A stretch of DNA of 45,817 bases from Bradyrhizobium diversitatis (GTDB lineage: Bacteria > Pseudomonadota > Alphaproteobacteria > Rhizobiales > Xanthobacteraceae), in assembly GCF_016031635.1 (NCBI RefSeq), contig NZ_JACEGD010000047.1, forward strand, positions 1 through 45,817, read 5' to 3'. The position numbers and the translations under genes were made by a program. Within the stretch, counting starts at the first letter, position 1, and every line of letters begins with the position of its first letter. Shown in pieces: positions 34,383-42,286 of this stretch. The notes under the pieces are model-generated. The model was not told the DNA's origin and did no database searches. It saw only the letters and a program-made list of their open reading frames with translations.

Positions 34383-35771
34383 CTAGGAGCTTTTAGAGAA
34401 CGCCGCGCCAACTATTGATTCGGGGCGCACTCCCGCATCGAGCTTGAACGCTCTGAAAAGTTCCGCGTAGTTGCGTTTCTCGTGTGGACCAAGAACGCCG
34501 TTTAGCAGTTCTTCTAGTTTTCTGATCTCGGAGAGTTTTCCTTCAATCTCCAGGAAATGACCTAACTCAGGAATTTCGTCTAACGCCACGATCAGCCCGT
34601 CACCAGGTCGTCTAAACGTGGTCCTACGTTTCTCGAAGAACCAAGTTACGCCGAATCCGCTCCGGCTCAGTGCGTCTCTGACCAAGTTTTCGGATCCAGC
34701 CGGGAATTCTAGTTCGATCCGTGAATAGGCTTCACCGATCCAGTGCCGAGGCCCTTTTAGCGCTACCGCCAGCGAGCCGTCTTCGTTGCGAAGCCTAACA
34801 ACGTAGTCGAGTCTCTTCGACAGCAACTCAGGGGTGTCAAAATATTCATCGCGTTGGAACGTTGTGGGAGCGTCGGCCCGAAAGCCGTGCTTTTTGAGTA
34901 GTTGATGTAATTTCCGTTCGTCGATCACGGGATGTTTCGACTCGGTCTCTACCGGATTCCTATTGTTTTGGCCCTCTGAGACCGGCGGAGTGTCGATGTT
35001 ACGACAAATCTCTTCCAAGCTGTTCCCATCAAAGAACCAAGGATTCCAGTTCAGATACCGTCGAGCATGCCCGAAGCGATCAAGATGAGGCCAAAGTGCC
35101 TGGATCAAGTCTGGCCGAGCGTCGCCAACCTTGTACAAGGGGACCTTTCCCTTGTGAGCATAGCCTTCGGTATAGAGATCGCCCTTGCTGCCGATGAGGA
35201 GAACGGAATTAGGGGTTGTGTCGGTGTCGGTGCATCTAATATCGATGGGTAAATTCAGCCTCATCGTCTCATCGACCAATCGCCAGAGGCGTTGATACAC
35301 CTGTTGGCTGGGCGATATGCCACCGCTGCGTTTGCCTCGTGCAGCCTCTTCGATCCTTCGTGCGCTTCCACCCTTCACGACGACGTGCAAAACCCAGTGA
35401 CGCACTCCGCGTGACACGAGCCAATCCCGCAAATCACACCAGTCATCGAAATTGTCGTTCAAAGAGGTGATCACGGTCTGCACCGTGATTGGTATCCCTT
35501 CCTTGAGGCATCGATCGATCGTCTGCACAGCTCCCTCGGTTGAGGTACCGGAGCGGACATATAGCCGATTGATGGGTCGGAGTTTTTGATTTTGACGCGA
35601 AATCGTGTCGAGCGAAACACGTACATGAACCTGATGCTGTTTCAGTAGCTCAACCAGTGAGTCAATATTTCCAACTCCAGAGGTATCCAAGACAAGGGCT
35701 TTTTCAGAGGAAAGGCGCTCAATGAGTTTCTTGGCTCGTTCGGGTCGAGTCAGCGGATCTACAACTCGCAA
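34383..35771 (-). CDS. 5'-truncated radical SAM protein fused to a CYTH domain
   Basis: Residues 1-250 match the second half of a radical SAM barrel: HVRVSLDTISRQNQKLRP (49-66), GIPITVQTVITSLNDNFDDW (92-111), GVRHWVLHVVVKGG (122-135) and a late GSKGDLYTEGYAHKGK. The CxxxCxxC cluster motif and the GGEP segment are absent. In frame, only seven codons separate the TTG start from a stop at 35790-35792. The other reverse-strand frames upstream show no radical SAM motif, so the N-terminal part appears deleted. Residues 275-445 are a complete CYTH domain: ETESK (275-279, ExExK), RLRNE with Arg327, Lys339, RIELEF (351-356), EKRRTTFRR and LDEIPELGHFLEIEG. CYTH domains bind triphosphates or polyphosphate with metal. 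The region is AT-richer than the core genes, in keeping with transfer. Whether the shortened protein is made is unknown. Confidence 0.65.
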   Translation of the reverse strand: MRVVDPLTRPERAKKLIERLSSEKALVLDTSGVGNIDSLVELLKQHQVHVRVSLDTISRQNQKLRPINRLYVRSGTSTEGAVQTIDRCLKEGIPITVQTVITSLNDNFDDWCDLRDWLVSRGVRHWVLHVVVKGGSARRIEEAARGKRSGGISPSQQVYQRLWRLVDETMRLNLPIDIRCTDTDTTPNSVLLIGSKGDLYTEGYAHKGKVPLYKVGDARPDLIQALWPHLDRFGHARRYLNWNPWFFDGNSLEEICRNIDTPPVSEGQNNRNPVETESKHPVIDERKLHQLLKKHGFRADAPTTFQRDEYFDTPELLSKRLDYVVRLRNEDGSLAVALKGPRHWIGEAYSRIELEFPAGSENLVRDALSRSGFGVTWFFEKRRTTFRRPGDGLIVALDEIPELGHFLEIEGKLSEIRKLEELLNGVLGPHEKRNYAELFRAFKLDAGVRPESIVGAAFSKSS

Positions 35772-35791
35772 TAGCTTCGTTGTGTGCCGTC

Positions 35792-36174
35792 AACCCATCG
35801 GTTGGGGATAATAGCTACGGTGGGTCAAAACGATATCCGTCGGATATGTAATGGCAGGCGGCTATGGCTCGCCGTCGCAGGCGTCTTCCTCACGATAATG
35901 TATATCAATCAACGACTTGTGCGGTCTGATCGAAGCGATTGCGCGTCATAGCACAACGGGGCTCTGGCAACTCCTCACAATGGTAACATTGTGCCCTGTT
36001 CCGATGACCAACGTCCGGCTGCAACTCGGTCACCTTGGGGAGGCCCGGCCGAAAGCCTGCCGTCGAACGCTCCCGCAATGATGCCATCATGCACCTGTTT
36101 TGCGCGAAGGCCGCGTGACGTCATTCGAAGCAAGCCGAGACCGAGATCAATTTCCCCAAACCGACTCATCACCC
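35792..36174. other. Gap between radical SAM-CYTH gene and VapC remnant
   Basis: 383 bases with no intact gene. It contains one copy (36072-36128) of a degenerate repeat also found at 37650-37713. Nothing else recognisable was seen. Confidence 0.5.
36072..36128. repeat. Degenerate flanking repeat, left copy
   Basis: GCAATGATGCCATCATGCAC, CCTGTTTTGC and GACGTCATTCG match, in order, GCGATGATGCCACTATGCTC, CCTGTTTTGC and GACGTCATTCG at 37650-37713. The right copy carries about 7 additional bases in the middle. Confidence 0.6.
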
Positions 36175-36369
36175 TCACCCCCAGCCCGCAAAGTCCCGAT
36201 TATTCCGCGTCACCAGCGTCAGATCGTGCGTGAGCGCCGTCGCCGCGAGCAGGCCGTCGATGACAGGAACGGACCTGATGGCCCTGATGCGGCACCATTG
36301 ATCTAATACGGCGTTGTCGATGCCGGCCGTAACCGCCCTCCCGTCGCCCTTGCAAACCCGCGAAATCAT
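36175..36369 (-). pseudogene. VapC-type PIN domain remnant
   Basis: Only the C-terminal half of a type II toxin ribonuclease remains, 64 codons. PVIDGLLAATALTHDLTLVTRNNRDFAGWG matches the end of VapC, with the conserved acidic residues in PVID and NRDF. The N-terminal half with the first catalytic aspartate is missing. A stop comes directly after GWG, while the next frame continues with VRVM as expected for a VapC end, implying a frameshift. No antitoxin gene was found beside it. The sarcosine-oxidase-like gene begins 42 bases away on the other strand. Confidence 0.7.
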
Positions 36370-36410
36370 CAGGATGATCGGCGCGTCGTAGCATCGCTCG
36401 CGAGGCCTTC

Positions 36411-37550
36411 ATGCGAAAATGCGAAGTAGCCGTGCTGGGCCTGGGGCTCATGGGCGGAGCAGCGCTGGGTGCATTGCTGGATGCCGGCGTCGATGCGCTC
36501 GGCTTCGATCCTGTCGGACCCGGTTCGGATCGCCGCTCGTCACATGGTTCATGTCGCATTTTCCGTCGCTTCAATTTCGAAAACCCCAACTACACCAGCC
36601 TGAGCGACGAGGCTCATGCCGGCTGGATCCGGCTGCAGACCGAAAGCGGTCAAACGGTTCTGACGGAAACCCCCGTTCTGGAGGCTGGCCGTTCCGGCTC
36701 CGCCATGGTGGCGTCCTCGCGCGCGGCCGCGATCGCGAAAGGGCGGGCGGATCCGAAGATGACCGCGGCTCAAGCGAACAAAGAATTTCCGGCTTTCAGC
36801 CTCCCCGACGACTGGGACGTCGTCGTACAGGACGGCGGCGCGATCCTGCACACCGAGGTCGTCATGAAACTGATGCGCGCACGCGCCGGGAAGCGCGTGA
36901 TTCCGGAACGCGCGAGCTTCACGCCGCACCGCGACGGCGTGTCGATCCGCACGGCGAGCGAAGAGTTCTTCGCCGAGCGGGCTATACTGGCGCTGGGCCC
37001 ATGGCTCGGTCGCGCACTCCCGCGACTAGGCGCGCTGCTCAACGTGACCCGACAGGCGGTCGGCTGGTTCGCGCCTGTCAGCCCCGACAGCGTGGCGCTC
37101 GGTCGTTTCCCGATCTTCATTCTGGACCGAGGTCCGAACGACATCGTCTACGGCTTTCCGGACTTCGAACAGCGCGGCGTCAAAGCTGCGCCTCACAACC
37201 ACGGGCCCGTGGTCGGCCCGGACGACTGGGGTCCGCAGGCCACCGATGCCGAACTCCGCCCGGTCGGCGACGCGTTGGCCGCCCTCGTCCCCGGCGCGGC
37301 CGGGCCCATCATCGATCGCGACGTCTGCCTCTACACCAATAGTGCGCCCGCCGACCGCCTGTCCGATGCGGGCGAGGAATTCATCATCGATCGCTGGCCG
37401 GAGTCCCGCCTGATCGTCTGCTCCACGTGTTCAGGCCATGGTGCGAAGTTCGCGCCCGCCATCGGGCAAAGGCTTGCTCGCCTTGCCACCGATCCGTCCT
37501 ACCAGGCAGAACCCTTCTTTCAGCTGTCCCGCTATTCTCAATTTGCCTGA
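36411..37550 (+). CDS. Sarcosine oxidase / N-methyltryptophan oxidase-like flavoprotein
   Basis: FAD-dependent amine oxidase of 379 residues (monomeric sarcosine oxidase family), expected to oxidise an N-methyl or cyclic secondary amine and yield hydrogen peroxide. VLGLGLMGGAALGALLDAGV (residues 8-27) is the FAD-binding Rossmann start, a slightly unusual GLGLMG in place of GAGxxG. SSHGSCRIFR (43-52) is the family's flavin-contact segment. Cys306 in DVCLYTN lies at the site of covalent flavin attachment, and EEFIIDR and CSGHGAKFAPAIG (340-352) complete the substrate side. ATG at 36411. It stands alone between two copies of a degenerate repeat, next to a VapC remnant, and may have moved in recently. 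The exact amine is not predictable. Confidence 0.85.
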   Translation: MRKCEVAVLGLGLMGGAALGALLDAGVDALGFDPVGPGSDRRSSHGSCRIFRRFNFENPNYTSLSDEAHAGWIRLQTESGQTVLTETPVLEAGRSGSAMVASSRAAAIAKGRADPKMTAAQANKEFPAFSLPDDWDVVVQDGGAILHTEVVMKLMRARAGKRVIPERASFTPHRDGVSIRTASEEFFAERAILALGPWLGRALPRLGALLNVTRQAVGWFAPVSPDSVALGRFPIFILDRGPNDIVYGFPDFEQRGVKAAPHNHGPVVGPDDWGPQATDAELRPVGDALAALVPGAAGPIIDRDVCLYTNSAPADRLSDAGEEFIIDRWPESRLIVCSTCSGHGAKFAPAIGQRLARLATDPSYQAEPFFQLSRYSQFA

Positions 37551-37649
37551 GCGGGTGCTGGATGTTGCGGTGACAGTGCACAAAACGCGCACCGTCCGGC
37601 GGCAAACGCCTTCAAGAGATCTGGGCCAAAGCCCTCCCTGTCCGACCTC

Positions 37650-37713
37650 CTGCGATGATGCCACTATGCTCCTGTTTTGCCCGACGAAGCAAATGACAGG
37701 AGACGTCATTCGG
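37650..37713. repeat. Degenerate flanking repeat, right copy
   Basis: See 36072-36128: same order of shared blocks, here with an insertion between CCTGTTTTGC and GACGTCATTCG. Confidence 0.6.
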
Positions 37714-37871
37714 AATGGGCGACACCGCTCGCCGCCAATCTCGTCGGCTTGCACCGATGCGCCGAACAGCCGCGACAAACCACGTTTCCTAGACTTTTTG
37801 CCTCCCGAAACCCCGCCCGACGCGCGCCCGATCCCGCCCCCCACCTAACCCATTGATCTTGCAACCCCCGT

Positions 37872-37895
37872 CTACTGTGCATGGGGTTGTTTTCG
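37872..37895. repeat. 24-base dispersed repeat, copy 2
   Basis: Identical to 8801-8824. It lies upstream of the second DMT permease gene and includes an ATG that opens a longer, less likely reading frame of that gene. Confidence 0.75.
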
Positions 37896-37979
37896 AACTT
37901 TTGTTGTTCCATGCCATCACGCGACGCGTTCAACCGCCGCGGCACCCGATCCGCCGGCCCCTACCCAAGCGAGACCAAC

Positions 37980-38840
37980 ATGCACTCTTCCGCCAGCGGC
38001 TGGGGCAACGGGCTTCTCGGCGTCATCATCTTCAGCGGCTCGCTGCCGGCGACGCGCGTCGCCGTCGGCGGCTTCTCGGCGCTGTTTCTGACCTCGGCGC
38101 GCGCGGTCATCGCGGCGCTGATCGGTGCTGTGGTGCTCGCCGTGCTCCGGCAGGCGCGGCCGCAGCGGCGTGATCTCGCCTCGCTCACCATCGTCGCCAT
38201 CGGCGTCGTGGTCGGCTTTCCCCTGCTGACGGCGCTCGCGCTCCAGCACATCACCTCGGCGCGGTCGATCGTCTTCATCGGCCTCTTGCCGCTGTCGACG
38301 GCGATCTTCGGCGTGCTGCGCGGCGGTGAGCGGCCGCAACCGCTGTTCTGGCTGTTCGCCGTGCTCGGCAGCGCCACGGTGGCCGGCTTCGCCCTCGCTG
38401 GCGACGGCTCGGCGTCGCTCACCGGCGATCTCCTGATGGTGGCCGCGATCGTGCTGTGCGGCCTCGGCTATGCCGAAGGCGCCGCGCTGTCGCGCCGGCT
38501 CGGCGGCTGGCAGGTGATCTCCTGGGCGCTGCTGCTTGCGCTGCCGTTGATGGCGGCGCTCGCGATTCTGACATGGCCGCCCGTCTGGAGCGGCATCAGC
38601 GTGCCCGCCTGGATCGGGCTCGGCTACGTCTCCGTCTTCAGCATGTTCGTCGGCTTCATCTTCTGGTACCGCGGGCTCGCAATCGGCGGCATCGCCCGCG
38701 TCGGCCAGCTGCAGCAACTGCAGCCGTTCTTCGGTCTGGCGCTCGCAGGTCTTCTGCTGCATGAGCCCGTCGCCTGGAGCATGATCCTCGCCACCGCGCT
38801 CGTGGTCGTCTGCGTCTTCTTCGCGCGGCGGTTCGCGTGA
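37980..38840 (+). CDS. DMT-superfamily permease (EamA)
   Basis: Inner-membrane transporter of 286 residues with about ten helices in two EamA repeats. The first includes GNGLLGVIIFSGSLPATRVAVGGF and ALQHITSARSIVFIGLLPLSTAIFG. The second includes CGLGYAEGAALSRRLGGWQVI and VGFIFWYRGLAIGGIARVGQLQQLQPFFGLALAGLLLHEPV, a typical ending for this subgroup. The start at 37980 is chosen since earlier in-frame codons run through the 24-base repeat and a basic, non-conserved stretch; the alternative ATG at 37881 would add 33 residues. No substrate can be assigned. It is unrelated in detail to the DMT gene at 24.2 kb. It ends 10 bases from the convergent EAL gene. Confidence 0.87.
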   Translation: MHSSASGWGNGLLGVIIFSGSLPATRVAVGGFSALFLTSARAVIAALIGAVVLAVLRQARPQRRDLASLTIVAIGVVVGFPLLTALALQHITSARSIVFIGLLPLSTAIFGVLRGGERPQPLFWLFAVLGSATVAGFALAGDGSASLTGDLLMVAAIVLCGLGYAEGAALSRRLGGWQVISWALLLALPLMAALAILTWPPVWSGISVPAWIGLGYVSVFSMFVGFIFWYRGLAIGGIARVGQLQQLQPFFGLALAGLLLHEPVAWSMILATALVVVCVFFARRFA

Positions 38841-38849
38841 GGCTGTGCC

Positions 38850-40064
38850 TCACGCCTCGCCCATCACCGTCCGCGTCAGCGCGCTCCTTGCAAACTTCTT
38901 CAGCGGCATCGGCTTGCCGAACAGAAAGCCCTGCACGAGGTCGAAGCCGAGTTCGTTCGCCGCGACGAGGTCGGCGCGGCTCTCGACCCCCTGAGCCACG
39001 GTGCGCGCGCCAAAGCCCTGCGCCAGCTCGACGATGTGACGGCACACCGTGCGCTTCAGCCGGTCCCCGCCGCTGCCGGTGACGAATTGCCGATCGGCCT
39101 TCAGCTTGACGAAGGGAATTCTGTCGAGCCCCATCAGCGACGGCCAGTTGGTGCCGAGATTGTCGATCGACAGCGCGATATTGTGCAGGCCCACCTCGCG
39201 CGCGACCTCGGTCAGGAGATCGAGCTCGCGGATCGCCTCCTCGCTGTCGATCTCGACCGTCAGTCCGCCGAAGGCAGGATGCGTCGGCACGCGGCGGCAG
39301 AGATCGCGCACCGCGTGCGGTTCCCTCAGATAGGAGGCGGGGAGATTGATCGACAGATCGACCGGGCTTTGTTGTTCCAGAAGATAGTGCCAGTCCTGCA
39401 CGGCGCGATCGATCACGAACTCCGACAGACCGCGGAAATGCGGATCGTGCGGCTCCGGGATGAAATAGGCCGGCGGCACCACGCCCCAGGTCGGATGCCG
39501 CATCCGCACCAGCGCCTCGGCGCCGCTGCGCACGAGCGTGCGCGCGTCGATCTTGGGCTGGTACCAGAGCTCGAGCCAGCCGGCGTGCAAGGCCTCGCCG
39601 ACATGCACCGCCGGGCTCGGCGCCGGCTCCTCCGGCAGCAGCATCGCAACACGCTCGCGCAGCGTCTCCGCGGCAAAGGGCGTGGTCAGCGGCGGCAGCA
39701 TCGCAAGGCCATATTCCTCACCGACCTGCCGCACGGCTTTGACGATGATCGACTCGCGGGCACCGACGGCGAGGACCCTGCCGGCAAATGCCTCGCGCAC
39801 CAGGATTTCGAGGAATCGTCCCGGCTCGATGCCATCGGCGGCGACGCCGAGCAGGATCAGGTCCGGCAACTCGGTGGCGAGCACGGTTTGCAACTCGTCG
39901 GCACTGGCGCATTCGCAGGTGACGAACCCGAGATCCTCGAGCACCTCGCTGAGAAAGGCGCGCAGGTGACGCTTGCTGTCGGCCACGCAGGCGCGCGGCG
40001 TCACCTTTCGTCGTCCGAAGGTCACAGGCCTCCGGCCGACGAGTTCAATCATCCCATCGTTCAT
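38850..40064 (-). CDS. Pseudo-receiver plus EAL domain protein with altered catalytic site
   Basis: Cytoplasmic protein of 404 residues. Residues 24-145 have the receiver fold (ADSKRHLRAFLSEVLEDLGF, LPDLILLGV), but the phosphorylated aspartate is replaced by Gly73. Residues 155-395 are an EAL domain: EAL at 183-185, Asn240, Glu271 and Lys320 fit the c-di-GMP phosphodiesterase site. The metal-binding DD pair is Asp301-Asn302 (DNLGTNWPSL for DDFGTGxSSL), and the normally acidic residue of the EGVE loop is Gln358 (AQGVES). Two metal or catalytic positions are thus changed, so the domain may bind c-di-GMP without cleaving it. The ATG is at 40064. It has no operon partner. Confidence 0.87.
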   Translation of the reverse strand: MNDGMIELVGRRPVTFGRRKVTPRACVADSKRHLRAFLSEVLEDLGFVTCECASADELQTVLATELPDLILLGVAADGIEPGRFLEILVREAFAGRVLAVGARESIIVKAVRQVGEEYGLAMLPPLTTPFAAETLRERVAMLLPEEPAPSPAVHVGEALHAGWLELWYQPKIDARTLVRSGAEALVRMRHPTWGVVPPAYFIPEPHDPHFRGLSEFVIDRAVQDWHYLLEQQSPVDLSINLPASYLREPHAVRDLCRRVPTHPAFGGLTVEIDSEEAIRELDLLTEVAREVGLHNIALSIDNLGTNWPSLMGLDRIPFVKLKADRQFVTGSGGDRLKRTVCRHIVELAQGFGARTVAQGVESRADLVAANELGFDLVQGFLFGKPMPLKKFARSALTRTVMGEA

Positions 40065-40693
40065 CCTACACCACTCCCGTTCCGTGACGGTTTTTTAAAC
40101 GGCGAGCGTGGGTTCAAATAAGGAGAGCTTCACATCGTTCTTGAATAATTTGGGTAACGTTAAGCTCTGCAATTCGAGCTAATTTTTCGACAGAAGCTTC
40201 GAAAAGAATTTGCATACCCGAGCACCGCACGCGCAACGACGGTCAACGCACGTGAAATGGCTGTTGCGCGCAATGGGCGTGCAATTTGCCACTCGACTGC
40301 GTCGCGCAATGCGGTTGCGCTGTCGCTCCGGCGCAGCGATGAGGCTTGCGAAGGATTAATTGCCGGCGACTTTCTCATGTCACGCCAGCCCGCGTGCTCG
40401 TTCGAGGGACACGGCGGGTGCTGCTTGTCGTTGTGGTCGGCGTGCAATGGCCTTGCGGCGAAGACGTCAGCGCCATTGTCGTCGATGCGAGCGTCAGCGC
40501 GCGCACCGGAGCGACGGCTGCGCCGGAATAGCTCGTGTTCGCGCCATGCGCGCATCTTGCGCCTTCGCGCGCGGTGGTTCTGCGACAACGAGGCCGGCCC
40601 GGCGGCCGAGAATGTGAAGTGCATCACACGCGCATTGCTGCACCTGCGCTATTGGTCCACGCAGCCGGTGGTGGGCTGTCGAGGACTACAGCA
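40065..40693. other. Gap upstream of the EAL gene
   Basis: 629 bases. The part next to the EAL gene is AT-rich and should hold its promoter. The remainder has long open frames on both strands with arginine-rich, low-information translations; none has a recognisable domain, so it is treated as non-coding. Confidence 0.5.
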
Positions 40694-40792
40694 ATGTCGA
40701 TGCGGCGAATGATATATTGGTGGTTCAGATTCGTGCTGTCAGGGCGGTTTTTCGACCGTTTCCTGAGCCTGCCGCGCGCCCGGCGCGCCTAG
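40694..40792 (+). CDS. Possible small basic hydrophobic protein (32 residues)
   Basis: A short frame with a good ribosome binding site, GAGGA eight bases before ATG. The product MSMRRMIYWWFRFVLSGRFF, then twelve further residues ending in RARRA, combines an aromatic, membrane-seeking centre with strong positive charge at both ends. It could be a membrane-associated peptide. Its TAG stop shares the palindrome CTAG with the stop of the convergent downstream gene. Translation is unproven and no homology is recognised. Confidence 0.4.
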   Translation: MSMRRMIYWWFRFVLSGRFFDRFLSLPRARRA

Positions 40793-42009
40793 TTTTGCCC
40801 GATCAATTTGCGGAACGCCGCCGCACCGTCCTGCATCGCGTCGCGTCCCTTCCAGGCCAGATAGGTCAGCTTGCCGCCGAGCGTGTCGTGGCTGCGCAGC
40901 CGCCGCGATCCGAGAATGTGGCCCACATTGTCGGGGAAGCGGCTCACCTCGGCGGAGACCAGCTTCGCGATCGCGTCCATCAATTGTTGGAGGCGAACGC
41001 CCCAGTCGCAATGTTCGATGTCGTCGATGCGGACCTTGAGCGCATATTCGGTGTCGTAGATTTCGGCGAGCAAGTCGCGGGCGACCAGCACCCTGTTGTT
41101 GCGAAGCGCGATACGAAGCGCGAGGCGCTTGTCGTCGAGCCGATCGAGGACCATGTGAACGACGCAGGCATAGGGCGTGGCGGCAATGTCCGCGGCGGCC
41201 TTGCTCGCAGCAGCCTTGGTGGCAAGCCGCACCAATTGCCAGGGCGTCTTCAGACGCCGCGCCACCAGCGCCAGCGCGAAGGGCAGCGCCTCGGGATGGG
41301 CCTTCTTGAAGGCGTCGAGCTGCGCGGTGGCCTGGACGACCTGGCCGTCGTCGAATTTCGCGATCCTCTCGGGCAGCTTCTCGTTGAACTTCGGTAGCGC
41401 ATCGCCGGCGCGCAAGGCATGCAGCATCTTCACAACGTCGTCGAAGGCGGTGCGCGAGGCCGTGTATTGCGCGAGCTTGGCTCGCGCCAGCTCGGAGCTC
41501 TCGGACGAGGTGAGGGTGCTCTCGAGGACCTTGACGACCTTGGTCTGGAAGGTCGACGCGATCTTCTGCACCTCCTTCGGGTTGTTGGCCGCCACCTGGT
41601 CGTTGACTGCCTTGATGTAGTCGCGCGCCATGGTGGGCAGCAGGTCGCGGCAGATCCACTCCCAGATCGGGGTGAGGGTGTTGCGCGAGATCCGCCCCAG
41701 ATTGGCATGCTCGGGCGCGCCGTCGATCAGCAGCAGCTGCAGCGGCGCGAAGAAATAGCGCAATGGGTTGGTGGCCCGTGCCTGGGTCGATCCGTCCTTG
41801 CGGAACTCGGCGCGCAAGCGGGACTGGAGGTCGGCCGAGCCCGGCATGTCGATGCCGCACAGCTCGAGCCGCTCGAGCTCGCTGAGCAGACAGCTGCGCG
41901 ACAGCGGTGTCAGCCTCTGCAGGAATTCCGACAGTCGATCGATCTCGTTCATGGCACGCATCTTTCGCAGCGTGTCCCGCTGGCTTGCGGGCCCAATGCG
42001 TGGAGGCAT
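40789..42009 (-). CDS. Hypothetical protein
   Basis: Unrecognised protein of 406 residues, probably cytoplasmic: no signal peptide or membrane helix. Strongly helical composition throughout; the middle part (about 125-250) is rich in Lys, Ala and Glu with possible coiled-coil stretches. RLSEFLQRLTPLSRSCLLSELERLELCG near the start and KLTYLAWKGRDAMQDGAAAFRKLIGQN at the end look like conserved segments. The ATG at 42009 has GGGAGG 12 bases upstream; internal ATGs at 41961 and 41952 (MNEIDRLSEF) are reasonable alternatives. It neighbours signalling genes but nothing in it identifies a function. Confidence 0.75.
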   Translation of the reverse strand: MPPRIGPASQRDTLRKMRAMNEIDRLSEFLQRLTPLSRSCLLSELERLELCGIDMPGSADLQSRLRAEFRKDGSTQARATNPLRYFFAPLQLLLIDGAPEHANLGRISRNTLTPIWEWICRDLLPTMARDYIKAVNDQVAANNPKEVQKIASTFQTKVVKVLESTLTSSESSELARAKLAQYTASRTAFDDVVKMLHALRAGDALPKFNEKLPERIAKFDDGQVVQATAQLDAFKKAHPEALPFALALVARRLKTPWQLVRLATKAAASKAAADIAATPYACVVHMVLDRLDDKRLALRIALRNNRVLVARDLLAEIYDTEYALKVRIDDIEHCDWGVRLQQLMDAIAKLVSAEVSRFPDNVGHILGSRRLRSHDTLGGKLTYLAWKGRDAMQDGAAAFRKLIGQN

Positions 42010-42286
42010 TTGCGCGCTCGACCTCCCTAGAGAAGCAAGTCGCCGTTAATTAATCCGTAAAAGCCGGGGGGCCAGCGCCGGTTGGAGGCGGCGATCAAGG
42101 GGAGTTTTCCGGTCAGACGGCTCAAGGTGTCGGCCGGAACTCAACCGCTACACGATCGGGAGCTGCCGCACGCAAGCACAAATTGTGCCGAAGTCGCCTT
42201 TTTAGCGCAAAAGGGCCCAAATCACCGTAGTCTTACGGAGCAGAAAGTTAAGCACAGACCGGCTCCGGTTCCGCTAAACGAGTGCC

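Larger units (their letters stand above)
37551..37979. other. Gap between flavoprotein gene and second DMT permease gene
   Basis: 429 bases holding the right copy of the degenerate repeat (37650-37713) and the second copy of the 24-base repeat (37872-37895). The remainder, including a C-rich stretch around 37800-37850, has no recognisable content. Confidence 0.5.

Noticed and set aside
40160..40627. Reverse-strand frame of 155 codons upstream of the EAL gene
   Set aside because: Arginine/serine-rich translation without domain or ribosome binding site; the opposite strand is equally open.
42046..42060. CtrA-like site TTAA-N7-GTAA between the hypothetical gene and the LuxR gene
   Set aside because: One mismatch in a half-site and no functional link; too weak to list as a site.
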